Source: Lytechinus pictus (Eukaryota > Echinodermata > Echinoidea > Temnopleuroida > Toxopneustidae). From it: a stretch of 64,000 bases of DNA. The DNA is taken from NCBI RefSeq assembly GCF_037042905.1, contig NC_087259.1:24166501-24230500 (forward strand), read 5' to 3'. Positions 1 to 12,453 of this stretch are shown here, in pieces. The position numbers and the translations under genes were made by a program. Each line of letters starts with the position of its first letter. Positions within the stretch are counted from its first letter, which is position 1. The notes under the pieces were generated by a model that searched no databases, was not told the DNA's origin, and saw only the letters and a list, made by a program, of their open reading frames with translations.

Positions 1-3000
1 ATCTCTCTCTTTCTCTATATCTATCTCTCTCATTTAATTTGTTGAAAAAAATTGTCTGGCCAACTTTACCCTTCCAAAATACAGTAGTGAAGGCAGATAT
101 TTGAATCATAGTCTATAAAATAAAATTCATTAAAAACATAATACATGCCTACTTACATATATTTACAAAAAATATTGCATGACTACAAAAATATAGACGC
201 TGTGCATGTACCCATGTGATGATTTCAAAAGGGGGACATTTCACATGTAGATTATGAAATTTTGTGAAACAGGGTTTTGCTTTGAATTTTTTTCAACAGC
301 ATCCCACCGCTGCCACCTATAATCCATCTACTCATTTATTCATTTTTTTATGAATTAGTCATTCATTAAGTTATAATTATTTTTTCAACATTGGCTAAAA
401 GGTTTATTATGAACTGATGCAGTTGGTATGTGATAAACATGCAGAATTATATTAAAGGAAAAAATACAAACCTCTATATACATATGCGCCATACTATAGA
501 AGTATGATAAGAATAATGTTGTGATGTAAACTACATCTGCATGTCCATGTAGCTTCTTATGCAAACTTGTTACAGCTTAATGTATCAAGTGTGTATCATA
601 AATAATGTCTAAAGGGTGAGTATAAACTATAAGCAATAATAAAATAAGGATTTAAAAACATTTGCTTCTATATTGGGCCAACTTGAGTTTAAACCTGTAA
701 ATATTAATTCTAGATTTAGAAAAGATTTTTTGTGAGCACTTTTAATTAGTTTAACCCTCATGAATTTGGGGGCTCATTTTTTCCATTCAAAATACTGTGA
801 CAAAGTTTAACTTACACTGTAATTAGATATATTAAATCTATAAATTTACTTATTAATTGATGATGAAATAATTATTGACAATCCGAGGGCTCCCTTGTAA
901 AACAGGCCATTTGGCTTGAACGGGACGACCCTGTCTTCACGTTAAAGAAAACGTGAATAAATTATATCTATTTTGGGATTTTCTTCCATTCAATATGATG
1001 TGGCAAAGTTAAGTGGTAACGTAGTGTGTAATTGGACAAACTTAATCTGTAATATAATTTGAAAAGTTTGGGAAGGGCCACTTTAAATGATGCAAACAAT
1101 CATTGATGACCCCAGAGTTACGTAGTTATGCCTTTGTGTAGTAGAAAGGGGCAGTGATGATGATGATTGTGCCATGCCCAGCCATGCAACAGTTAGGGGT
1201 GTGACATTTCATTGTGTGGGTAGTAGTGGGCCACACCTGCCATGGAAACGTTTGCAAAGTGCTGGAGATCTGTCAGCAGCGATCAGCCATGATTGAGGCA
1301 GAGATGAGGTTGGGAGTGAGAGGGAAATGGAGGGGGACCCCTTGACAGTTTGAAAATGGAAAAACAATTATATGCATGGGCCATAGGAATAATAATGAAA
1401 CAAAAGAGCCAATAAGAAATGTCTTCAAAGTTCATCGTGATTGGCATGAAGGGTATCTTACATAAAATGAAGGAATTTGGAAAATGAATTTGCAGCATTT
1501 TAAGAATGGAAAAGTATTATGTATTTTAATCACCTTACCCCAGCCCCCCCCCCCCCCCCACCCCGTAAAAAGATAAATGTAACATAATATATTCTTATTA
1601 TTGTGCTTGTTATTATCATTGAAATATAAATGAGTCATGGAATGAATTAATATACAGACAGTTCTAAGAAATACCAGCATTAGAAAAGAAATGAAATTAA
1701 TATTGATGAAAAAATGTTAGCTCTATAGAAATATCAAGGAATAAATATAATAATTGGAACATTATCAAGAATGTGTTTTTTTTTTCAAGATGAATTAGAT
1801 AATACTCATGTTAATTACAAACTTAATTTTGTTGAATGAGTCAAAATATTTTTCTTTGATATAGAAAATTCTAAGATTGACAACATTAAAAAGAATGAAA
1901 TTGATTTAGATGAATCAAAAATGAAAGAGAATAAGTAGAAAAATACAAAAATAGTAAATATGAAAAATTATGAAGAATTATAAACTTGATAATGGATTAA
2001 TATTGGTATATTTAAAGAAATTATTATATTTTTAAAATAATGTGTTAGAATCAGATAAGAAATTTGCCAGTCAACTCTAAAACACACCTTATTTGATTTA
2101 ATAGAAAATAATCCCCAAGAGATCATTAGATTCCTCAGTAATATGAGAAAGAATTTATGGCAAAAAAATGATGAAACTTGTTTTTATGGGAGACAGCTAC
2201 TTATCTTCAGGTGTTAGAAATTGTTTGGAAATAGTACAAAAGTGTAAGTGTTCGTCAGGTGCATAAGGAGTTGTTATATGATTCATCCGTGCACCTGTAG
2301 GATTGGGTTTGCTTCATTGTTCATACTCATGTCTGCTCCACTTTTTATGACCTATCTGGTTATTTGGGGGGGTTTTTTCTTAAGGAGTAGTATTGCTTTT
2401 CTGTTCTGATAATAAATGGTATACGTAAGAACAATGTTATTGGGGTAAAATGACGTAAATTGAATTAATGTCACATTTGATTTCTAATGGGGTCCGTTTT
2501 TCAACACCAGGACAGGTAGTAGTCATATCTTTATCCACTCATACTATAATGTGAGGTGATCTTTATCCACTAACCACAGAGTTAGCTCCAATCTTACTAA
2601 ACCCATTTCACAAAAGTCTTCCTAACTAGAATCCCTTGATAAATATGGTGAAACATAAATTGTTTAAACTTTAGAAACCGAAACATATGATTTGACAAAT
2701 TCTTTGCCTAAAGTAGAGATAGAATTCATCCAAATGCTCATAAGGTTAAGGGTCCGAAAACAGAGAATGCAAGTCCAATTATGGTTAGCCCGATGTGGCA
2801 GAATCTTTAGCGATTGAGATATTTTACTATTTCATAATGAATGTTTTTTTGCATTTTACTAACAGATTATACAGTTTTTGTGCATTGCAATTATTGAATG
2901 ATCTATCCCACTTGTTTGCAATGTATTTTCAACTTCTATTATTGATTACGTAAGACTATAATTTACAAATTTTGAGGCACTTTTGCATGTCATAGTCTAC

Positions 3001-3590
3001 CCTCGTGATGCCACAACTTCATTTTGAAAGAAGTTATGATAGGGTCGGAGGTGTCATGAATATTTAGTCAGGTTGTTGTCCCCAATCTTGGCAAAGAGAG
3101 CTTTGTGAAACGGATAGTGGACATGTAGCTCACTATCTCCAATTTAGTCAAGTACTTAGACTTATGTTGGTGTCGATAAATGGGCCCCTTGCCTATATGA
3201 ACTCATCAGCTCAACCTGACTTTGTTTACAGGTCCCTCTCTTGTCCTGTTTATGCACGTATTGTTTTTAATGTATTTATTGTTCCATTATCTGCATGAAC
3301 CCTTGTAAAGTGACCCCCTTTAAGATTCTTCTATCGCTATCTTGAGTCATTTTATTGTTGGCTTATCCAGTCAGTCTGCAAGCCCCTGTGTTAATGAGCA
3401 AATGAGCAAGATTTATCCAAGTCCTCTCGTGGCTGAATTCATGTCCCTGCAAAATCTCGTGAATTGTGAGACTTTCTTTCTCAAAGAATTTAACCACTTT
3501 CTCCTTGAGTAATATTGATTATTTTTGTACCATAGGAGAAAGTAAATGATACTCTTTTATATTGGTTATTTCTTTTGAATGAAATATTTT
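1..3590. other. Gene-free AT-rich stretch
   Basis: No coding exon can be supported on either strand: the open frames are short, AT-biased and lack splice-compatible partners. The segment opens with a short CTCTAT-type microsatellite and has a 16-base poly-C run at 1544-1559. Around 890-965 the sequence reads like the 3' end of an old non-LTR retrotransposon (an ACCCTGTCTTCACGTTAAAG stretch followed by GTGAATAAATTA), but this is a resemblance only. Confidence 0.6.
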
Positions 3591-4186
3591 GATAAATAAG
3601 TGAATTTTTGACCTGAAAAGATGCCTCAAACAGAATTTTCTTCCCCTGTTTTCACTTGCAAATTGTGCAAAATTTTGTGTTTTAGGCACAAACATTATTT
3701 ATATCATCAGAAAGCTCAAACTCTATACTTTTTATTCTTGATAAATAAGTGAATTTTTGACCTGAAAAGATGCCTCAAACAGAATTTTCTTCCCCTGTTT
3801 TCACTTGCAAATTGTGCAAAATTTTGTGTTTTAGGCACAAACATTATTTATATCATCAGAAAGCTCAAACTCTATACTTTTTATTCTTGATAAATAAGTG
3901 AATTTTTGACCTGAAAAGATGCCTCAAACAGAATTTTCTTCCCCTGTTTTCACTTGCAAATTGTGCAAAATTTTGTGTTTTAGGCACAAACATTATTTAT
4001 ATCATCAGAAAGCTCAAACTCTATACTTTTTATTCTTGATAAATAAGTGAATTTTTGACCTGAAAAGATGCCTCAAACAGAATTTTCTTCCCCTGTTTTC
4101 ACTTGCAAATTGTGCAAAATTTTGTGTTTTAGGCACAAACATTATTCATATCATCAGAAAGCTCAAACTCTATACTTTCTTACAAT
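3591..4186. repeat. Tandem repeat, four 149-bp units
   Basis: The unit starting GATAAATAAGTGAATTTTTG begins at 3591, 3740, 3889 and 4038, an exact 149-bp period. The copies are almost identical; the fourth differs by at least one base (TTATTCATATC instead of TTATTTATATC) and decays at its end. Near-identity implies recent expansion, or concerted evolution of a small satellite. No open frame persists across the units, so it is not a coding repeat. Confidence 0.95.
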
Positions 4187-4210
4187 GTCACTCTTGATAT
4201 GTGGCATCTT

Positions 4211-4504
4211 TTAGATTGGTCAGCAGCCAGCTCTTTCCATCAAGATGCAAGACGAGTTTTCTGAAATTTCTGAGTAACATAAAATCCAGAGTTCTGATTG
4301 GCTGAATAATGTTTTCAAAACAACAGGCGCAGGTAATTTGAAGCGATTACCACATGGGGAGTGTGACCTTGCTGAGGCCCAGTGTGAGGAACATTGGAAT
4401 TTGCATGGGTGCGTGGTCTCTATGACCAATCAGAGCGCAGTATTCTTGCTTTTGAGCTGCTAAATGTACTTGGCCTATGAAAAGCTGGCTGCTGACCCAT
4501 CTAA
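4211..4504. mobile_element. MITE with TTAGAT..GGTCAGCAGCCAGCT ends
   Basis: The left end TTAGATTGGTCAGCAGCC is matched by the reverse complement of the right end (TTAGATGGGTCAGCAGCC), defining a terminal-inverted-repeat unit of about 294 bp with no coding capacity. It directly follows the 149-bp tandem array. The transposon superfamily cannot be assigned because no clear target-site duplication is visible. Confidence 0.75.
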
Positions 4505-5131
4505 AGTACCTCTTCTTTTAAAAATTATATCATATTAAAGCTTTGATCTTCAGCTTTATCATGATCTAAAAATCATTTGTGCTCAAACAGAAATAAGTTG
4601 AAAATAACAACCTGTGTTGCATGAAAATAATTATTTTCTTTCATGTTTTAGATCAAAAGTTTCACCTATATTAAACAATCTTTTAAAAAATCCAAACACA
4701 TGACATGAAAGAATGACTTTTCTTCTTTAAAAAGATACAAAAAACATTAAATTTGGTCAATATTTAGAGCAGCAATGGCCAAATAAAAAGAGGTGTTTTC
4801 GTCCGCACCAAGCTCATTAACAATGCAAAAACCCTCCGTTCATGAATATCACTTGGATAAAAGAAGCTACTTTTTCAGGGCTTGCCGACTGACTGTATCT
4901 ACAAAAAATTTGTTTGTTTGACTTGAAATAGTATATCACATTTTTCAATTTTCAGTGGGTCCAAAAAAAACTATACACTTTTGAAATGGCTGCCAAATAA
5001 AAAATATACGTGTATTACTTTGGGGGGAAAACACCTACATACCTGGAAGCCAATGTCAACTTTCAAATGACACCAAAACAAAAAGTTGGAAAATAATTTA
5101 TTCTTGAGCGAGCACTACCCACTTAAACAAA

Positions 5132-6520
5132 GGGTATAAAAATTAGGCTGGGCAGGAATTAGCCTTCCAATTTCTGTCAGTTTTTGAGAGGGAAATCCTT
5201 TGGAACTTGCAAAGTTGAGGGAGTTGTAATAAATTAATGATCAATTGTGACCAGTTTGGGTTGGTTAAGCAAATTTCAAATTGAACTTTAATGCATGAGT
5301 GAACACAAATAGCACTTTTTGGGGCAGCATTTTAACTTTATCATGTGGATCTCAGCAATGTGTTCATGGGAGTCAGGAGAATAGGGGGTGAGATAGGACT
5401 TTAAGTGGGAGAAGTAGGTTGATGGAATAAGGGTCAACAGAACATTTACCCCCCCCCCCCCGTCCTTCCCTCCTGTTGAGAGACTGATTGCTATTACATA
5501 TAGCATGAAGTCCAGAGCAGAACGTTGATTTAATGATAAGTTCTGAAAATTTGGGCATCAACTTTTACCTATCAATCATTTAATCAACAATTTATCAATA
5601 ACTTAACTCAATCAATGTGCAATGGGATTACTCAAACATTCAGTTTTTTCAATAAATTATTTCATAAATCATAATCTGTCAATTTCTTGGTAACCATTCA
5701 ATGAAATAAAATGACCATCAGCCACCGGTCACTTGGCAGTTAAGTTTTGAATAGGCTACCATCCAGGAAGTGAGACACAGAGAGTGAGGGAGCCGGGGAA
5801 AATGGAGGTGGAGGGCGGGGGTGGGGGTACATAAGACTTTTAATTTGTGAAAGGACAAAAAGAAGAGGAATGCCCTTATAACCAAGTCTTACCATATCTC
5901 GCCCTCTTGCTTGTAACAGGTACCATCACATTACTCTGACACTCACAAACACACTGCTGAGGTCCACAAGATAAACTTAAAATGCTACACTAAAATTGCA
6001 ATTCCTGTTCACTCATGCATTAAATTTCAATTTAGTGACTTATGAAATTTGCCTAAGAAACCAAAACTTATCTCACTCAATTATTTAGCCCAACACCCTT
6101 AGCTTTGCAAGTTCCAAAGGACTAACCACTCAAAAAACTGGAAGCCTAATTCCTGCCCAGCCTAGCCAAGCTTAGTTTCTCAGGGGGAGAGAAGTGGGGT
6201 GGGGAGGGGTGGCTAAACGTTATGTTGACCTTTATCCCATCAACTTACTTCACCTACCTAAGTCCTATTTACCCCCTATTCTCCCGATTCCTGACTCTCA
6301 TGAACACATTGCTGAGTTCCACATGATAAAGTCAAAATGCTGCACCAAAAATTGCAATTCATGATCACTCATGCATTAAATTTCAAATTAATAATTGGTT
6401 AAATTTTCTCAACAACAAACTGATCACAATTGATCATGAATTCCTCACAAAACCCTTAACCTTGCAAGTTAAAAAAAAAATTGGAAGGCTATTTCCTGCC
6501 CAGTCTCATTTTCATACCCC
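5132..6520. mobile_element. Nested foldback element
   Basis: About 310 bp at 5132-5440 is repeated in inverted orientation at 6215-6520; both ends read GGGTAT(A/G)AAAAT(T/G)AG followed by GGGCAGGAA. An extra, directly repeated copy of the right arm lies at about 5890-6175, so the unit holds three related arms. It interrupts the surrounding Tc1-like left arm, whose sequence resumes just past 6520 with TGGGTGATTCCATAAG. A poly-C run lies at about 5451-5461. No protein is encoded. Confidence 0.75.
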
Positions 6521-6535
6521 TGGGTGATTCCATAA

Positions 6536-8326
6536 GTGTCGTACGGGACATTTAGAGAACATTTGACAGTTTTTTTACAAGAAAAACAAAAAATATTCCA
6601 GTAACTAAAGGTGATCATCAATTACTACCAGAGTGTTAGAAAAACCAAGACTTAACATGACTTGAATTCACATCCTGTATAATACAGATTTAAAATAGTA
6701 ATGTGTCATACGGATGCAGAAAAAGTGGCTTTTTTAGAAACCTCAAGTTTGTACTCTAAAGTCTGTGAGTTGGTCTGATAATTTTCATAGAAACTGAACT
6801 CAAATTGATATTCAATTACCCAAGAACAAACACATCTATGAAAGAAAGCAAAATAAGCATTAATGAATAAATAAAGCAAATTACAATTTTCAAGAACATT
6901 GTGGCGTACGGGACACTCAAAATGTGTCGTACGGGACATCTCTAAATTGAAGCCAAACTTTCTTTATGTCTCTGTGACTTCTTCAATCACTTTATTTGGC
7001 TGATGATAATGATAATCCCATCAAACTAAAGACATTCATTATGTTAGAAACCGCTATTGGCTGAATATTTCTGTCAATATATCATAAACAAAATAATGTG
7101 TCGTACGGGACACTTGTGTGTCGTACAGGACACTTCTGTGTCGTACGGGACACTTGTGTGTCGTACGGGACATTTGTGTGTCGTACGGGACTCTTGTGTG
7201 TTGTACAGGCACTTGCGTGTTGTACTGGGCAGCCTGAATAAAACAATGAACTTTTTATCAATCAGAAGGGGAGCATTGCCCCTAAATTCTTCCTTTTTAA
7301 TGAAAAGTCTTTTAATAAGTAGTCATTCAGGACAATATAATTAAGTAACCTCAATATATACAATCGGGAGCAAAATGTTATCATTTTTTTTTCATGATGG
7401 GAAATGTACAATGGTTCATTCACAGCATGTTTACGAGCTGAAAAACTTTAGGTTTTGTGTGAAGTTATATTTTAGTGAATTAATTGATGATTTCCAATAC
7501 ACTATTTAAACAATGAATGAATGAAACTGTTTGTGTAAATTATGGGGCTAAAATGTAATAATTTTTCATATAAAATGTATATATACATGATATGTCACAA
7601 CTGTCACTTGTAATTCCACAAAATATTTTTTTCTAAAGAAATGCGGTTCTACTTTTTCAAACCTTTCTGCATTTCATGAAACCATATGGTTTGTCTTATT
7701 TTCCAGATTTTTTGTTTTACAACTTGAAAAAAGTAAGGAGTTTCAATACTGTATATAAAAAAATTAGTGATCATCAAGGGAAGTCCAAATAGATGATTGA
7801 TATGTAATTTTTTTTTTACCATCTTATAGTAATTCCACATTAGCATGCAAGAAGAAGTCATCTTCCAGGCTAGGGTGAATCAATTATAAAGGTTGTCTTT
7901 TCATGCTCAATGACAAAGATATTAACCTGCTCTAACCAGTGAAAATCACCAGTTTAGCTGATGGGAATCACAAAAGAATACGCCTACATGAAATCAATTA
8001 AAATGGTTAGAATCACCTATTTCATGTTCTATGGAGATAAAAAAAGTGCTTTTTCAGTTCACTTTATGTCAAATCGATTACTTGAATTAAAATAGGCCTA
8101 CTATTTATAGTTTCTGAATCCAAATCCTGCAATTAAATGCATTATATATTGTGTGTCGTACGGGACAACTTTTAATAGGACAATTTTTGAAAAATGAAGG
8201 GCAGTAATTAGATCCTTATTAAATGGGATAAATCGATCACCCATGGGTCAAAGAAAGAGAAACTGATATTGTGAAATTGCATCATCAAAAATAAACTTTT
8301 GCATTTTCATGTGTCGTACGGGACAT
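6536..8326 (+). repeat. Clustered GTGTCGTACGGGACA motifs
   Basis: The 15-base motif GTGTCGTACGGGACA occurs at 6536, 6924, 7098, 7138, 7158, 8153 and 8312, with one-base or end variants at 6901, 7118, 7178 and 7198. All are on the + strand. Between 7098 and about 7230 the copies are tandem at a 20-bp period; the others are dispersed inside the Tc1-like element. The core TCGTACGGGA is nearly self-complementary. This resembles clustered protein-binding sites, but the function is not known. Confidence 0.9.
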
Positions 8327-8870
8327 TGCCAAAAATAGGTTCGGAAAAATCAGGGCTGCCCCTATTATAGATCATGAAAATGTTGTAGATATTATTTGGA
8401 ACCATCAATGATACATTATTCCATTGACCTGCAATATTTTTAATCTTCTTGTGCTTTGCCAATAATTGTTTCAGGCAGTGTTTGTACTTGACTATTTAGT
8501 TAGCAAAATTATTGAAAATTAAAAATTCCATTGTTCCCCCCAAAAAAACTATATCTGACTTCACTTTTGGTTAAAACTCATAATTTTCATAAAAATTAGG
8601 TATCATAGTAAAACATTACACTACTTATGACTTATTGAAAGCATGTTGAAATTTATGATATTTTTGAAGTTCTAGTGTGGAATCGCCCCCCTGGTTTACG
8701 TGGGCATTGTTCATTCAAGCATGAATATATTTCCAACTTTTTGGTGTCATTTGAAAGTTTTGACTTTATTGGCTTTCCATATATATATATAAGTCTTTTC
8801 CCCTAAAAGTGATATTTATTATTTTATTTGACAGCTATTTCAAAAGTTAACAGTTTTGGGGAACGCACTG

Positions 8871-10591
8871 TATAGTGAGAATGAAGTCTATTATGTAGCC
8901 AAATCCACCTTACAAAATACAAATATGTTCTTAATAAATACAGAAATCAATATATACAACACTGAACATTACCTGTATATTTTTTATATAAAATTTGAAA
9001 ATTAAAATTATCAGGTTTTGCTTAATTTCACTGGACATCGTGATCGGTGTACAAATGAGGGAACTGATGCACAGTAAAAATGCTGTTTAAAAAGTACAAC
9101 ACTGTTTCCAATATGAACCTTACAATAGTTTTTTAAATAGGTCATTTAGCTATATTTGATTTATCAAGCCATTTTTAATCAGATCAACTTTTAATTTGGG
9201 TGGACTTGACCATTTAAAGACTAATTGCCTCCTTCTATTCAGTTTTTATCTCAGAATAAGTTTCATTTAGGCATCAGATGAGCAAGTATTCTTATCAATT
9301 TCCTGAGACATTGAATGCAGTTATTACTTCAGACAGCCTATTCATGAAAAAAAAACTTACAGTCATCATCCACCTGGTGTTTGAGATACTTCAAAGTTCA
9401 AAGCACAGGAGATTAAGAAGGAAAAAGTGCAAAATGAGGGGGATATTCTATAATTTTTTGAAAAACTGAGAAGTGCAAAGTCATTAAGAATTCCTCATCT
9501 CTACTTCGCAACCTTGCAGGAGAAAGCCTTGACAAATTTAGTTCACTAGCTGATAAGGCTTAACATGAGGAAGATGTCCTTTTCAGAGTTTTATCATGAT
9601 TTTATTTGTGTATTTTTGTGTTCAAAGGTAATTTATATCTTTGATTACAATTTGTTGAAATAAGGTCAGGTGTTTTTTTTTTTTCATTTTAAAAATAGTT
9701 CTAGTTATTAGACACTTTAATCGTAAGTTCTATGTTTTATAATTAATTATTTTAATTTCATCTGATAATGAATCCAAACTATTGAAAATGAATGTTTAGA
9801 TTAAGCAAAACTTAGAATAATAATTTTAAAGAAACACACAAATATAAGGAAACTGTTCTATATCATAGGTAAAAAGAAGAGATATGATTAACATCAGTTC
9901 TAGCGATATGGAGCTCGTAATTAGGTCCTCTTTAATCAACCCTAATCAAATTTGTTAACGTGTAGTCTAGTGGGGTAAAATAGTGGTCGGAACCTATTAT
10001 CTGCACCAAGCGGCAATTACGTCTTTCCCTTTTTCGCACCATTCAAAACACGAGACGATCAGTTACCGTCATCCTCATCCAATCATCTGGAAAAGCCATC
10101 ATTTTTTTTTCTCTCTTCGATATGAGGAAAGAGGGACCATTTTTTTTTTCCCCCCTCTCATTTTTCTTTCTCCTCCTGTAGGAATATGCTATATTGCAGG
10201 TGAAAGTTCAGGCTACCTTTAAATTAATTTGCAAGGTTACTAATTACAATGAACTTTCCCCATACCGGTATATTTACATAATGTGGAAGAGGGAGAGGAG
10301 AGATTGCATTACCACATGTACAATGTTGAAATACATTGCGTTAGGTGGATATGGGTTGAGGACTAACCTGATAATGTTGTCTATCACTTTTAGGTTATGA
10401 AATTCATTTTATAATAATAATACATGTAGCTGGATTGTATGTAGGGCTTTTAGCCAGAGGATACAAAGGGAAGCGGTTATACCCTAACCTTACAATGAAG
10501 CTCATGCTTCCATTTTATCTGCAGCGCTCGTTGCATTCATAGAGACATTTCTTGTGGTATTGTACTTTAAATAAACCCTGTCATACAAGTA
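8871..10591. other. Gene-free stretch
   Basis: No supported exon. At about 9197-9217 there is a GGGTGGACTTGACCATTTAA stretch matching one end of the TTAA-flanked MITE at 26796-27391, so a decayed end of that family is likely. The T-rich tract before 10200 followed by AG looks superficially like a splice acceptor, but no coding sequence or partner exon follows. Confidence 0.5.
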
Positions 10592-10904
10592 GGCCCGTAT
10601 TCTGAACTCTGGTTTAAATTAAACCCTGGTTTAAAGTTGTGGTTTAACTATGGAGAGCCAATTGGAGCACAAATCCCTAACAGTACACATTCAATTTATT
10701 TATTAACTGATATGACACTTAAATTGTTTGCAATTGTCTGAGAATGATAACTGAAGTATTAATCTTCATTATGAAAGCAAAAGGAAACAAAAATAAAACA
10801 TAAGAAATATACAATACAAACAATTTTTGAATTTTTGGCTACCCATAATTTTAGCACAGGGTTAGACCATGGTCTAAGTTAAACCTGACTTCAGAATACA
10901 GGCC
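10592..10904. mobile_element. GGCCCGTATTCTGAA-type MITE, full copy
   Basis: The unit begins GGCCCGTATTCTGAA and ends TTCAGAATACAGGCC, with GGTTTAAA/TTTAAACC-rich subterminal sequence, about 310 bp in all. The same family occurs at 11705-11933 (partial), 53687-54001, 56197-56345 (partial) and 56622-56932. It has no coding capacity. The family cannot be placed in a superfamily because no target-site duplication stands out. Confidence 0.85.
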
Positions 10905-11038
10905 TTAGAGTCAGAAGTTTAGTAGATATACTTGTACCTCATCATTCCACGTAAATTATTCAATAACAGATCCTCTGAAATATAATGCTCCCACAACCAC
11001 AATAGATTTTGCAGCAAACTTTCTCACTATGGTTTTAT

Positions 11039-11300
11039 TTTCACTTGTTCTACAAGCAGTTGGTCTACTTCTGAGATCTAATCTAGTCTCATATCGCATG
11101 GACCAAACTCATTTGGTCTACAATTAGTTTGGTCAAATTGCTATGTGATCTACAAGACACTTGGGCCAATACCCACTACAGTATAAAGGATAATTTCTTT
11201 ATTTGCTTCATTGATTCAAACTCTACAGGAAAAAACTTAGTTGGATTAGTCAGAATACTTTTCAATATGTTTGCACCAATATATTCTACATTATATAGAT
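11039..11300. repeat. Degenerate GACCAA/TTGGTC repeat
   Basis: Irregular copies of TTGGTCTA and its reverse complement TAGACCAA recur, often as AGTTGGTCTAC. The same low-order repeat is found at 19100-19625, 53608-53690, 54002-54090 and 56935-57055, in four of five cases beside a GGCCCGTATTCTGAA-type MITE. Confidence 0.6.
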
Positions 11301-11704
11301 GGTCTAAAGGAGAGAGAAAGGAAGAATCGCAGTGCATCCCCAAATTTATCTAACAATTACCGGCGTAATACTTTGCTATTCCATTGGGATACTTCAGGAA
11401 TTAAGTTGTAGGATGAACGTAATCTGGATACGTAGAGCATTGAATAAGATGTTGATCAAATAACTTGATACGCCGGGTTAGCGAGTGATACTCTGGGGTT
11501 CTTATTGCTCCCATTGCTGGATAGGCTTTAATGCAATCAATTACAGCAAGTGACGATGGATATTTTCATTGAGTTGGGTCTTTAGAAGGCCTCTCATATC
11601 ATCATTCCACCTCTATTAATACACACAGCTAGATCTATTACAAAGCCATTATAAGACGTATCGAGCGTTGCCTCATGGATGTAGTTTTCTCTCACGAATC
11701 TCCA

Positions 11705-11933
11705 TTGGTAAATGTTCAATGTATTAACTCTTATGACATTCAAATCATTTATTTATAACTGTCTCAGAATGATAACTGAAATATTGTCTTTATTGTGAAA
11801 TCAAAGGGAAACAAAATAGTAAATAAAAGAAATATATAACATAAGCAAAATTTTTGAGCATTTGGCTCCCCATGATTTAGGTACAGAGTTAGACTACATA
11901 GTCTAAGTTAAAACTGACTTCAGAATACGGGCC
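11705..11933. mobile_element. GGCCCGTATTCTGAA-type MITE, partial
   Basis: Only the right half of the family is present, ending CTTCAGAATACGGGCC at 11933. The left terminus is missing. It stops about 50 bp before the splice acceptor of the first visible exon of the + strand gene, so this intron end has been built partly from transposon sequence. Confidence 0.75.
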
Positions 11934-11982
11934 ATTAAGTTTAATTTCATTACTCATTCTTAATCTCTGTCAACCCTTGCAG

Positions 11983-12223
11983 GAGGTCAAGAAACCCCTA
12001 GACCTGGTCCTATCCATCTCCACCTCAGCCAAGATCCTTCTCAACAAGACCCAGGAGGCCCAGCTGGAACTGACCAGTACCCAGACCAGTCCAGAGGACC
12101 AGTCTAGACCAGGATCCTACTATGGTCAGTCCTATGCCTGCAGTCTGAGTCTGTCCGGCGAGGTCCACGATCTGAGAAGCCACATTCAAGAGCTCTACGA
12201 TGTCATTGTAACAGGATGGAAAG
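11983..12223 (+). CDS. Internal exon, unrecognised conserved-looking protein
   Basis: A 241-bp exon with acceptor CAACCCTTGCAG before 11983 and donor AAAG|GTGTGT after 12223. It starts in phase 0 and ends in phase 1, encoding 80 codons from EVKKPLDLVLSISTSAKILL to HIQELYDVIVTGWK. Codon use is richer in G+C than the flanks and the frame is open throughout. The peptide is rich in Leu, Ser, Thr and Gln and looks helical at both ends (DLVLSISTSAKILL, LRSHIQELYDVIV). I do not recognise the family. The phase-1 donor fits the microexon at 12828-12863 and the last exon at 18297-18685. Earlier exons should exist, because there is no credible start codon here, but I could not find any between 1 and 11982. 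The antisense frame over this exon is a shadow. Confidence 0.8.
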
Positions 12224-12303
12224 GTGTGTATCATTTGATAAAGGTCCAAGACATTTGATCAAGGTTGATTCTTATGATTGAATAGATTAATAATTAGTCA
12301 TTA

Positions 12304-12370
12304 GGGGAGGTCCATCATCTTAGGAGCCACATTCAAAAGCTCTATGAAGTCATTGTTACAGGCTAGAAAG
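12304..12370 (+). pseudogene. Degenerate duplicate of the preceding exon's 3' end
   Basis: This segment repeats the last ~65 bases of exon 11983-12223 (GGAGGTCCAT..AGGAGCCACATTCAA..) and the start of its intron (GTTTGTATCATTTT). The tryptophan codon near the donor has become TAG, so it cannot be read through in frame. It is copy two of a three-copy tandem duplication with spacing of about 150-170 bp. Confidence 0.85.
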
Positions 12371-12453
12371 GTTTGTATCATTTTGTATGGTCCATCGCCC
12401 AATCACACAAAGATGAGTAATTGATTGTAAGATTGATTATTATGATTGATTAG

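Larger units (their letters stand above)
4953..8870. mobile_element. Old Tc1/mariner-like element with long inverted arms
   Basis: The left end starts CAGTGGGTCC and the right end finishes GAACGCACTG. Arms of roughly 180 bp at 4953-5135 and about 8690-8870 are inverted copies of each other with many mismatches: both carry a CTTTTGAAAT core, a run of G or C, and a GTGTCATTTGAAAG-type stretch. CAGTG termini next to a TA on the right suggest the Tc1/mariner group, but the left flank is TT, so a TA duplication is not intact. No transposase frame survives. It holds a nested foldback element (5132-6520) and a cluster of short direct motifs. Age and superfamily are inference. Confidence 0.6.

Noticed and set aside
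3591..4186. CRISPR-like or coding repeat
   Set aside because: A contiguous 149-bp tandem repeat with no unique spacers and no conserved reading frame.
7057..7344. 95-codon frame rich in Cys, Val and His
   Set aside because: Translation of the 20-bp GTGTCGTACGGGACA tandem units, whose period is not a multiple of three.
4953..8870. TA target-site duplication proving a mariner element
   Set aside because: TA is present only on the right; the left flank is TT, so the superfamily was kept tentative.
9500..9560. Possible exon after CAACCTTGCAG
   Set aside because: Good acceptor-like tract, but no donor in range and the frame closes after a few codons.
12025..12249. 74-codon frame antisense to the exon at 11983-12223
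   Set aside because: Shadow of a better supported + strand exon with splice sites and phase agreement.
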